From an uncultured Clostridia bacterium (GTDB lineage: Bacteria > Bacillota > Clostridia > TANB77 > CAG-508), in contig CALYAH010000052.1 of the NCBI GenBank assembly GCA_944393455.1, positions 1 to 6,263 of the forward strand: a stretch of 6,263 bases of DNA. The letters run 5' to 3'. The notes beneath the pieces were generated by a model. The model saw only the letters and a program-made list of their open reading frames with translations, did no database searches and was not told where the DNA came from. Shown piece by piece: positions 1 through 5,980 of this stretch. The position numbers and the translations under genes were made by a program. Within the stretch, counting starts at the first letter, position 1, and the number at the start of each line of letters is the position of its first letter.

Positions 1-402
1 GTGTTGCAAGTGATATTAAATACAATTATTTCTATAATTGTGTTAGGAAGCATATACTTTTTGGTTTCGAAAATCACTTTAATACAAATTCTATTAATAT
101 TTGCAACATCAATATTTATTAGCTTAATAAATAGCTTTTTAATGTTGATAGTTGACCTAAGAAGGCCAATTTTGAATTGGGATTCAGAATATATAGTTAC
201 AAAGAAAAACGAGAATAAAATATTCCAATATGTTTTGATGATTATTATGATATTAGTATTATTATATTTAGCAAATATTTTTAAAGAAATAAATATAAAT
301 ATAGCTATTATAATACAATTAATATTATTTGCAGGAATATTTATGATTATTAATATTTTAGTGAAGAAAAAAAGTAAGAGATTATTTAAAAATATAACAT
401 AA
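1..402 (+). CDS. C-terminal part of a multi-spanning membrane protein, probably an ABC-exporter permease (5' end outside window)
   Basis: The frame is open at the window edge. The first codon could be read as GTG, but no ribosome binding site is visible, so I treat this as the last 133 residues of a longer protein. Four hydrophobic stretches are seen at about residues 4-22, 27-51, 77-93 and 98-121, followed by a basic tail (KKKSKR), the usual cytoplasmic end of a membrane protein. Between segments 2 and 3 is a polar loop with the signature DLRRPILNWD (residues 52-61). From memory, a D-L-[KR]-x-P-x-L-x-W motif just after a membrane helix near the C-terminus is typical of large Firmicute ABC-2/ABC-exporter permeases of roughly 500 residues. 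That would make this the membrane subunit of an exporter of unknown substrate, with its ATPase probably encoded upstream. The membrane topology is seen; the permease assignment is inferred from one motif, and another polytopic family is possible. Confidence 0.6.
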   Translation: MLQVILNTIISIIVLGSIYFLVSKITLIQILLIFATSIFISLINSFLMLIVDLRRPILNWDSEYIVTKKNENKIFQYVLMIIMILVLLYLANIFKEININIAIIIQLILFAGIFMIINILVKKKSKRLFKNIT

Positions 403-430
403 AAAAGAGATTATTTATAATCTCTTTTTT
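401..430. terminator. Bidirectional intrinsic terminator between convergent genes
   Basis: A perfect 13-bp inverted repeat, left arm 401-413 (AAAAAAGAGATTA) and right arm 418-430, with a 4-base loop. The T run continues through 431 on the + strand, and the left-arm A run gives a T run on the - strand, so it can end transcription both ways. The left arm overlaps the last two bases of the upstream TAA stop, and the hairpin ends 8 bases before the stop of the convergent J-protein gene. Only the central GAGATTA part is moderately stable; the outer A:T pairs double as the U tract. Confidence 0.85.
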
Positions 431-438
431 TACTCATA

Positions 439-1065
439 TTAAGAAAAAATTTTAAGGATAGTTTGAACTAGGATATTATCTAAGAATATATTTCTAATAA
501 AAGGAATCTGCCATAATAAAATTAAAATTAGAATAGTAATTAATAAAGAAACAAAATTCACAAAATAATCTTTTAAAGTCTTTTTATATCTAATTTTATA
601 GCCTCTATTCTTCAAATCTTGAATATAAGCATCATGATAAGCTTTGGCTCTAGCTCTTTGAATCTCTTCGTTATATTTCATTTGATTTTCATACTGAGCA
701 TTAATATTTTGGTTAGAATTTGGATTTACGTTTGTGTTGTATTGTTGTGTATTAGAATTATTGTTTTTAATACGATTTAGCTCATTTTTCAAATTCATAT
801 TTTCATTTATTAATTCATCAGTCATTCTTTCTTTTTCTAGATTTTCCTGGAATAATTGTTCATCATATTCTTTTCTTTTTGTTTCGTTTGATAATACCTC
901 ATAAGCTTCATTAATTAGTTTTAATTTTTCTTCGTATTCATGTTTTAACATTCCTTCTTGTAAATCAGGATGATATTTCTTAGCTAAAGTTGTATAGGCT
1001 TTTTTTACAATTTCAGGTGATGCGTTTTTATTTATTTCTAATATTTCATAATAATTTTTTTTCAT
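439..1065 (-). CDS. Membrane-anchored J-domain (DnaJ-like) co-chaperone
   Basis: A 208-residue protein beginning with a J-domain at about residues 3-70. It has the YYEIL start, the helix II-loop HPD tripeptide at residues 32-34 that activates the ATPase of Hsp70 (DnaK), and a closing K-R-K-E-Y-D segment. After it comes a charged, coiled-coil-like stretch (about 70-100), then an Asn/Gln-rich low-complexity linker (about 97-130), then a basic helix and one strong membrane segment at about 167-189 with a short hydrophobic tail. There is no Gly/Phe region, no CxxCxGxG zinc finger and no DnaJ C-terminal substrate domain. This is therefore a class C J-protein and not the housekeeping DnaJ. It probably recruits DnaK to the inner face of the membrane, with the J-domain in the cytoplasm; the client is unknown. 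The start is supported by AGAGGAG at 1073-1079, 7 bases upstream, and by its own promoter. It is monocistronic: convergent with the gene on its 3' side and divergent from the patatin gene. Confidence 0.9.
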   Translation of the reverse strand: MKKNYYEILEINKNASPEIVKKAYTTLAKKYHPDLQEGMLKHEYEEKLKLINEAYEVLSNETKRKEYDEQLFQENLEKERMTDELINENMNLKNELNRIKNNNSNTQQYNTNVNPNSNQNINAQYENQMKYNEEIQRARAKAYHDAYIQDLKNRGYKIRYKKTLKDYFVNFVSLLITILILILLWQIPFIRNIFLDNILVQTILKIFS

Positions 1066-1086
1066 AAAAAAACTCCTCTTAAAATT

Positions 1087-1115
1087 AATATAACATAAAA
1101 ATAGAAACGCTTCAA
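1087..1115 (-). promoter_or_regulatory. Housekeeping-type promoter for the J-protein gene
   Basis: Read on the - strand: -35 TTGAAG (1110-1115), a 17-base spacer, and -10 TATATT (1087-1092) preceded by TG one base upstream (extended -10). The predicted transcription start, near 1080, is only about 15 bases before the ATG and immediately upstream of the ribosome binding site, giving a very short leader. No CIRCE inverted repeat (heat-shock HrcA operator) is seen here, so control by HrcA is not supported. Confidence 0.75.
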
Positions 1116-1159
1116 TACCATTTTAAGAACATCAAATAAATTCTTTCATAGAATATATC

Positions 1160-1165
1160 AGGTGA
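1160..1165 (+). promoter_or_regulatory. Ribosome binding site that fixes the patatin start
   Basis: AGGTGA, extending to AGGTGAT, matches the 3' part of the 16S anti-Shine-Dalgarno complement (GGAGGTGAT). It lies 5 bases before the ATG at 1171. The alternative GTG at 1162 falls inside this site and has no Shine-Dalgarno of its own at the right distance, so the ATG is the better start. Confidence 0.8.
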
Positions 1166-1170
1166 TTAAA

Positions 1171-2028
1171 ATGAAAAATGGATTGTGTTTAGCAGGTGGT
1201 GGGGTAAAAGGAGCTGCCCACATAGGAGCTATTAAAGCATTAGAAGAAGCAAATATAAAATTTGATTATGTAGGAGGCACATCATCTGGAAGTATTGTTG
1301 CGTGTTTATATGCATGTGGATTTACATCAGATGAAATGTACCAAATTTTTAAAAAATATTGTAAAAAAATTAAATATGTAGATATAGCGAATATAATTAA
1401 ATTAATTTTAGGATTACTATTTACAGGCAGAATTGTAATTAGTGGCTTAAACTCAGGTAAACAAATAGAGAAGTTAATTTATAAAGTTTGCAAAGAAAAA
1501 AATATAGAAAAAATAACGGATATAAAAATGCCATTAGCAATACCAAGTGTAAACTTATGTAATGGTCAAGTAATTTGTTTTACTTCTTGTCAACATAGAA
1601 ATAATACCTATGACAATACTATCTTTTTGAATGATATAGAAATAGGAAAAGCAGTAAGAGCAAGTTGTAGTTATCCTGTTGTATTTTATCCTTGTCAATA
1701 TGAAAATATAAAATTAATTGATGGTGGAATTAGAGAAAATGTGCCATGGAAAGAGTTAAAATATTTGGGTGCAAATAAAGTTATTAATATAATGTTTGAT
1801 GAAACAGTAAATGAGAGATGTAATAAGAATTTAGTAGAAGTGGCAGGACGTTCCATTGGATTACTTTGTAGAGAATTATCTAACTATGAAATGGAGGGAA
1901 GTGATTTTACTTTAAAAATAAATAGTGAAAAAATAGGTCTTTTAGATATGAAAAAAATAGATGAATTATATGAATTGGGTTATAAACAGACAAAACAGAG
2001 TATAGAAAAAATAAAAGAAATTATATAA
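1171..2028 (+). CDS. Patatin-like phospholipase (serine acyl hydrolase)
   Basis: A 285-residue protein of the bacterial patatin family, which hydrolyses acyl esters of membrane lipids with a Ser-Asp dyad. Seen in order: the glycine-rich oxyanion-hole motif GGGVKG (residues 9-14); the nucleophile elbow G-T-S-S-G (36-40), giving Ser38 as the nucleophile; and the D-G-G motif (184-186), giving Asp184 as the catalytic base. All key residues are present and the length suits a single-domain family member. There is no signal peptide, so it is probably cytoplasmic and may contact the membrane through the hydrophobic stretch at about 72-84. The protein is unusually rich in cysteine (12 residues), which suits a reducing anaerobic cytoplasm. 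The start is ATG 1171 and not the in-frame GTG at 1162, because AGGTGAT at 1160-1166 serves the ATG. No strong promoter is evident in front; a weak TAGAAT at 1149 is too close to the start to be convincing. The physiological substrate is unknown. No cyclase of a CBASS defence system is adjacent, so a housekeeping lipid role is more likely than defence. Confidence 0.92.
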   Translation: MKNGLCLAGGGVKGAAHIGAIKALEEANIKFDYVGGTSSGSIVACLYACGFTSDEMYQIFKKYCKKIKYVDIANIIKLILGLLFTGRIVISGLNSGKQIEKLIYKVCKEKNIEKITDIKMPLAIPSVNLCNGQVICFTSCQHRNNTYDNTIFLNDIEIGKAVRASCSYPVVFYPCQYENIKLIDGGIRENVPWKELKYLGANKVINIMFDETVNERCNKNLVEVAGRSIGLLCRELSNYEMEGSDFTLKINSEKIGLLDMKKIDELYELGYKQTKQSIEKIKEII

Positions 2029-2060
2029 AAATAAACAAAAAGATAAACTTTAAAAAAGTA

Positions 2061-2089
2061 GTGAAAAAAATAAAGAAATATGGTATGAT
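2061..2089 (+). promoter_or_regulatory. Promoter for the two-gene unit of the 1095- and 149-residue proteins
   Basis: -35 GTGAAA (2061-2066, four of six matches to TTGACA), a 17-base spacer, and -10 TATGAT (2084-2089) preceded by TG at 2081-2082 (extended -10). The predicted start, near 2096, leaves a leader of about 54 bases, A/T-rich and without visible hairpin structure, ending in the ribosome binding site TAAGGAG (2137-2143), 6 bases before the ATG. This would let the downstream pair be expressed separately from the patatin gene. Confidence 0.65.
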
Positions 2090-2149
2090 AATACTAGAAA
2101 TAAAGCAAAAATAAAAATATATTTGATTATAAAAAATAAGGAGTAGCTT

Positions 2150-5100
2150 ATGAGTATTAATATTGAAGAAATTGCAAAACTATCTCCAAAATTGGGTCAA
2201 AAACAAGATTTTGAGAAGATAGTTAATTCTCTAGATATTAAATTTGATTATAATAAAACATTATTTGAAGAGAACATAAAATATAGGAATCAAGCTAGAT
2301 ATCAATTGATAAAAGAGGTTACAAACGTAGAAAATGATAAAGATAAATTGATTTTATTATATTCATTAAGAAGCTTTTTTGGAGAATATAGAAATATTAA
2401 AGATATGAGAGAACTTGTTATTTCAATAAAAGATAAATCTTTAATTCCTGAAATAATCGAACATTTAGATAATGAAAAGCAAATTGAAGACATGAGTAAC
2501 ATGATTGATTATCTTAGTAAAGGACAAGCTTTAAGCCAGGAAGAATCTCAAGAAATAAACGAGAAACTTATGTCTGAAATTCAAAAAAGAAAGCAAAGTT
2601 TTCAAGATAAAAAAGACCAAGAAAAACAAGCAGAGCAAGATGAAGATATAGTAAAGAAGTTAGATGATTTTAAAAGCAAAGGGTATAAGGAAATGCCTAG
2701 TTGGGAAGTTTCAGAACTAATTAAAGGATTATCTAATGATGATTTAAAAATAAGTGCAATGGAAACTTATTTTAATGAAGTATGTAGTGTTTTAAGAAAT
2801 AATCCAAATCTGAACCAATTACTATTAATGACAAATGAATTAGAAGGAATTACAAACGTTATTAATTCTATGGATGCAGACAACAACAAAAAGCTGATGA
2901 TAGAAAAATATTTAGATAGAAGTTTTGACTTTTATAAAGAATTAGAGGAAAGTCATGGCAAGGAAATAGACAATTTTTATAGTAAAGTATACAATAGTTT
3001 TAAATTTAACTGTATATTATCCTTAAAGGATAATAAAGAAGAATTAGCAAAACTGCAAAAAGATGGCAAACTAGAAGATTATTTAACATATGAAAGAAAC
3101 TTATATGAATCTGAATTTATGGACATAAATCCATATGATGTTGCTGAAAATGTAAAACAGTTAAATTCAGATGAAGAAAAATTAGAAGAATTAAGAACGG
3201 GAGATATTAGAAAAGTAATAATTGCAAACACACATGTTTCAAAAGGAGTACTAGGTATAAGAAATGGAATAAATTCGCTAAGATCTGTAATTTGTTCTTT
3301 TGAGACAGATGAAATGAAGTTAAAAGCTTATGAAGAAATTTTTAAGCCAATGAGTGAATATGATATTAATCTTTATAAAGATAAAGAAGAAATTAAATCT
3401 CTAATTGAAGAAAACAATGAAGACAATTCATTTTCAATTATTTCTTCACTAAAAGACAAAGGGTTAATGATAGATAAATTAATAGAAAATGAACAGATAG
3501 AAAAATTTTTAGGATATGACTATAATGTAGAAAACAAAGAAAATATAATTGAAAATAATATAGAAAAAATATTAGAGTATTATGAAATAGATGATATAAG
3601 TTCAAAAAAAGCCATGCTTTTAAGAATGAAAGAAAGTAATTCTAAAGTATTTGAACAAATGGATTATAGACTATTAGAAGATAAATTTTTAAATACTTTT
3701 TCTGAACATGAAATAAATTTAATTGTAAATACAGATAGAGTAAGCATAGAAGAATTTTGTAATTATAATGAGAAAGAATTAGACTTTATTAGTTCTATAA
3801 TTAGAAATCTAGATAGGCAAGATGATTTTAATGAATATTTTATGCAAGTGACTAAAAACCTTCATTCTTACAAAGAATTAGTAGGAAATTTGGACCAAAA
3901 TACTTTGGGTGAAGACCAAAAGCAAAAATTAAAAAATATTATTCAATATGATAATATTTTTGATATTAAAACCGTAGATGACTTGAACAATCTTGAAAAC
4001 TTAAAAAATGAAAAATTGCAAGAAATAATAAATAAAGAGGTTGAAGATCCAAAAGGTGATTATGTTCAAGGAGTTACTAAATCCGATACAGTTGAGGAAA
4101 AAAAGAATGCTGTTTTAATTAAAATGTTTGGTATAGATTATGAAACAGCTAGAAACATAGTAGCTGAATTTGGAGAGCAAACAGATAAAGATAAAGAATT
4201 AAAAATGATAAAGAATATTGTCTCACTAGACCACACTTACCCAAAAGCTTATGAAACAGATAAAATATTAAGAGAAATATTTAATGATGAAAGAATCCAA
4301 AATGAAGCCTCTTTATTATCTAAAATTGATATTAGAAAAAAATATACGTCACAATATGAAGAAATGTATAATGATGTTTTATTTAAACCAGAAGAAGGAA
4401 ACTTAATTGAAGAAAAAGATGGTATACAAATATATGATGCAGGAACTGAATTTTCTATATTATCTACTTCTGTTGCTGCTTATTCTGGCACTTCGGACAG
4501 AACAGATATAGAAACAAACGAAAAAGAAATGTGGTGTAGAAAAGATTTATCATCTAACCACTTTTGTGGTAGCTTTAGTAGAGACGATATGATAGGAATA
4601 ATACCAACCGATTTAGGTGTATATTATGGATTTAGCCAAATAAAGCAAGGTTCTTTATTATTTATGTCTGCAGAAGATAATCAAAGCTCATCAAATAGTA
4701 TAAACAGTAATATTAATGGAAAAAGACCATTTAGAAATCCAGATAATATGATTGAACATACTGGAGGAGATGAATACTTTAGAAGGGATTTATATAATGA
4801 GTTTGACATAAAAAGAGAAATAGAAGGAGTTAAACAAGAGCCAGACTATATTATTGCTATAAAAGTAGATGGAAAGATGGTTAACGAAGGGGAAGCTTTT
4901 AAAACAGCTAAAGATTGGGATAAAGAAAAGCCAATTGTTGTATTAGATATAGATAGATGCTTAGAAAAAGGAATAACAAATATTAACGAAAGTATTCAAG
5001 AATATGATTTAAATCCAAATAATGAAAATTTAAAAAAAGTATGGGAGAATTTTCATAAAACATCTATTACATATGGTGCATTTTATAAATCAAAAGATAC

Positions 5101-5437
5101 AACTAAACAGTATGAAGATTTTTTAGAAAAAGTTAATTTACCAAAGGCTTTAAAAGACAATATTGGTAATGATAATATAAAAACTTATTACTATTTTTTA
5201 AAAGATAAAAATATGTTTGAAAAAGATATACCATTAACTCAAGAAGAAAATATTTCGGAAATTAGAGAAATGATGGATGATATGTATGGTAACAAGACAA
5301 AGACAGAATTAACGTTTGATGAAATAGGAAAAGCTACATTAGATAGTTATATTAAAAATCCAGATGAAGAAAATAAAATTGCTCAAATGGTAGAAAATGA
5401 AGTAGAGAGAAAATCAGAGATTTCTGTAACAAGATAA
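2150..5437 (+). CDS. Large uncharacterised protein: N-terminal helical repeats plus conserved-looking C-terminal module
   Basis: A 1095-residue protein with no assignable function, no signal peptide and no membrane segment, so probably cytoplasmic. It is very acidic/lysine-rich and mostly helical by composition. Residues about 100-570 hold about ten degenerate units (listed separately), interrupted by a highly charged Lys/Glu/Gln linker at about 130-175. Residues about 590-745 are further helical sequence, with a short block from 659 (MFGIDYETA). The C-terminal module (about 758-940) is different in character. It begins YDAGTEF (762-768) and STSVAAYSG (772-780), then has W795, NHFCGSF (803-809), YGF (826-828), SAEDNQSSS (840-848), P864-D865, YNEF (882-885), PDYIIAI (898-904) and PIVVLDID (928-935). 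It looks like an alternating alpha/beta fold with short buried strands. From memory, similar modules end other large hypothetical proteins of gut Clostridia, but I know of no characterised member. The start is ATG with TAAGGAG 6 bases upstream. The next gene begins 21 bases after the stop, so they form an operon. No catalytic family can be named. Confidence 0.85.
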   Translation: MSINIEEIAKLSPKLGQKQDFEKIVNSLDIKFDYNKTLFEENIKYRNQARYQLIKEVTNVENDKDKLILLYSLRSFFGEYRNIKDMRELVISIKDKSLIPEIIEHLDNEKQIEDMSNMIDYLSKGQALSQEESQEINEKLMSEIQKRKQSFQDKKDQEKQAEQDEDIVKKLDDFKSKGYKEMPSWEVSELIKGLSNDDLKISAMETYFNEVCSVLRNNPNLNQLLLMTNELEGITNVINSMDADNNKKLMIEKYLDRSFDFYKELEESHGKEIDNFYSKVYNSFKFNCILSLKDNKEELAKLQKDGKLEDYLTYERNLYESEFMDINPYDVAENVKQLNSDEEKLEELRTGDIRKVIIANTHVSKGVLGIRNGINSLRSVICSFETDEMKLKAYEEIFKPMSEYDINLYKDKEEIKSLIEENNEDNSFSIISSLKDKGLMIDKLIENEQIEKFLGYDYNVENKENIIENNIEKILEYYEIDDISSKKAMLLRMKESNSKVFEQMDYRLLEDKFLNTFSEHEINLIVNTDRVSIEEFCNYNEKELDFISSIIRNLDRQDDFNEYFMQVTKNLHSYKELVGNLDQNTLGEDQKQKLKNIIQYDNIFDIKTVDDLNNLENLKNEKLQEIINKEVEDPKGDYVQGVTKSDTVEEKKNAVLIKMFGIDYETARNIVAEFGEQTDKDKELKMIKNIVSLDHTYPKAYETDKILREIFNDERIQNEASLLSKIDIRKKYTSQYEEMYNDVLFKPEEGNLIEEKDGIQIYDAGTEFSILSTSVAAYSGTSDRTDIETNEKEMWCRKDLSSNHFCGSFSRDDMIGIIPTDLGVYYGFSQIKQGSLLFMSAEDNQSSSNSINSNINGKRPFRNPDNMIEHTGGDEYFRRDLYNEFDIKREIEGVKQEPDYIIAIKVDGKMVNEGEAFKTAKDWDKEKPIVVLDIDRCLEKGITNINESIQEYDLNPNNENLKKVWENFHKTSITYGAFYKSKDTTKQYEDFLEKVNLPKALKDNIGNDNIKTYYYFLKDKNMFEKDIPLTQEENISEIREMMDDMYGNKTKTELTFDEIGKATLDSYIKNPDEENKIAQMVENEVERKSEISVTR
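2456..3847 (+). repeat. Degenerate helical protein repeats encoded in the large gene
   Basis: Aligning the protein to itself by eye gives a recurring motif: I-x-[S/G/N]-[L/F/M]-x-x-D-x-x-K-x-x-x-x-E. The clearest units start at residues 191 (IKGLSNDDLKISAME), 238 (INSMDADNNKKLMIE), 335 (VKQLNSDEEKLEEL) and 381 (ICSFETDEMKLKAYE). Weaker ones start at 103, 289, 431, 474, 514 and 551. Successive spacings from 191 are 47, 51, 46, 46, 50, 43, 40 and 37 residues; the 88-residue gap between 103 and 191 is close to two units and holds the charged linker. The regular spacing supports an alpha-solenoid-like array, a typical protein-binding scaffold. These are protein-level repeats; the DNA itself is not visibly repeated. 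Individual weak units may be chance. Confidence 0.55.
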
Positions 5438-5443
5438 GAAGAC

Positions 5444-5451
5444 TAAGGAGG
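5444..5451 (+). promoter_or_regulatory. Strong ribosome binding site that sets a GTG start
   Basis: TAAGGAGG, a full-strength Shine-Dalgarno, lies 7 bases before GTG at 5459 and 6 bases after the stop of the large gene. No in-frame ATG occurs until residue 34 of the following reading frame, so the GTG must be the start. The site is stronger than that of the large gene, so the small protein could be made in excess of it. Confidence 0.85.
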
Positions 5452-5458
5452 AGAAAAA

Positions 5459-5908
5459 GTGGTAAAAGAGGAATATACTAACGCATATGTTGAAGTTTTA
5501 GAAGTACTAAAGCAGTTAAACAAAGAAGATTTTAGCAAAATTCCTAAAGAATATATTATGTATTTAGAGGAAAATTCAAATAAATATTTTTCTTTTAGAT
5601 ATGATCCATCAAAGCCATTAAAAGATCAAAACCTATCAGAAGATGCAAAACTAATTTTATTTTTCTTTTTTGAAAAATTTGGTGCAAATGAGAAACAAAA
5701 GAAAAAAATTAATGATTTTAAAGCAAATATTATAGCACAAAATGAAAAAGAAAAGGCTGAAAAGTATAACTATGATGATTTATTTAAGAAAAGAAATCAT
5801 CAAAATAAAATAGAAAACGTTAATAATAAATTAGTGATCCAAAATAATACAAATATTTTTCTAAAAATAATAAATTATATTAAAAATATTTTTAAGAGAA
5901 AAAGATAA
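5459..5908 (+). CDS. Small uncharacterised protein co-transcribed with the large repeat protein
   Basis: A 149-residue protein starting at GTG (5459), directed by TAAGGAGG 7 bases upstream and only 21 bases after the large gene, so it is the second gene of an operon that ends at the hairpin at 5948-5973. Residues 1-80 look like a compact helical domain: YVEVLEVLKQL (10-20), then KIPKEYI (27-33), a F-x-Y-D-P-S-K-P-L motif ending about residue 54, and a strongly hydrophobic LILFFFFEKF (65-74). A charged helix follows (about 79-103), then YNYDDLFKKR (103-112), a polar linker, and a C-terminal amphipathic, very basic tail (about 133-149, ending FKRKR) that could bind membrane or nucleic acid. There is no signal peptide. 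I recall small Clostridia proteins with the same I-P-K-E, Y-x-P-x-K-x-L and Y-x-x-D-x-L-F-K pattern, all of unknown function. That is a memory-level resemblance; no function is claimed. Confidence 0.8.
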   Translation: MVKEEYTNAYVEVLEVLKQLNKEDFSKIPKEYIMYLEENSNKYFSFRYDPSKPLKDQNLSEDAKLILFFFFEKFGANEKQKKKINDFKANIIAQNEKEKAEKYNYDDLFKKRNHQNKIENVNNKLVIQNNTNIFLKIINYIKNIFKRKR

Positions 5909-5947
5909 TTATAGCAAAAAAAGAAGTAATAAAACAAATAAAAATTT

Positions 5948-5973
5948 AAAACCTGTAGTAAAATACAGGTTTT
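5948..5973. terminator. Bidirectional intrinsic terminator ending the operon
   Basis: A perfect 10-bp stem, AAAACCTGTA (5948-5957) with its complement at 5964-5973, and a 6-base loop. On + the stem runs into TTTTTT (5970-5975), then A, G and five more T. On - it is followed by a T-rich tract (TTTTAAATTTTT). It lies 39 bases after the small gene and 7 bases before the stop of the convergent gene, so it plausibly serves both. Confidence 0.9.
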
Positions 5974-5980
5974 TTAGTTT

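Noticed and set aside
1066..1115. CIRCE heat-shock operator in front of the J-protein gene
   Set aside because: No TTAGCACTC/GAGTGCTAA inverted repeat is present.
1111..1154. Promoter for the patatin gene (TAGAAT at 1149 or TAAATT at 1137 as -10)
   Set aside because: Neither has a good -35 at 16-18 bases, and the first would place the transcript start at or after the ribosome binding site. A promoter must exist, but I cannot place it.
1171..2028. CBASS defence effector (CapV-type patatin)
   Set aside because: No CD-NTase, Cap2/Cap3-like or other signal-producing gene is adjacent in the window. The neighbours are a J-protein and an unknown repeat protein.
2047..2059. Terminator after the patatin gene (ACTTT/AAAGT inverted repeat)
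   Set aside because: Only a 5-bp A/T-rich stem with a 3-base loop and no following T run.
2302..2502. A 66-codon open frame on the - strand inside the large gene
   Set aside because: It lies wholly within the well-supported + strand gene, has Ser/Leu/Ile-rich shadow composition and no convincing ribosome binding site.
4433..4969. ADP-ribosyltransferase or papain-like protease as the identity of the C-terminal module
   Set aside because: E884 after a tyrosine-rich stretch and the H804/C806 pair invited these ideas. However, the ART R-S-E or H-Y-E order and the C-H-N/D protease order cannot be laid out convincingly, so no enzyme class is assigned.
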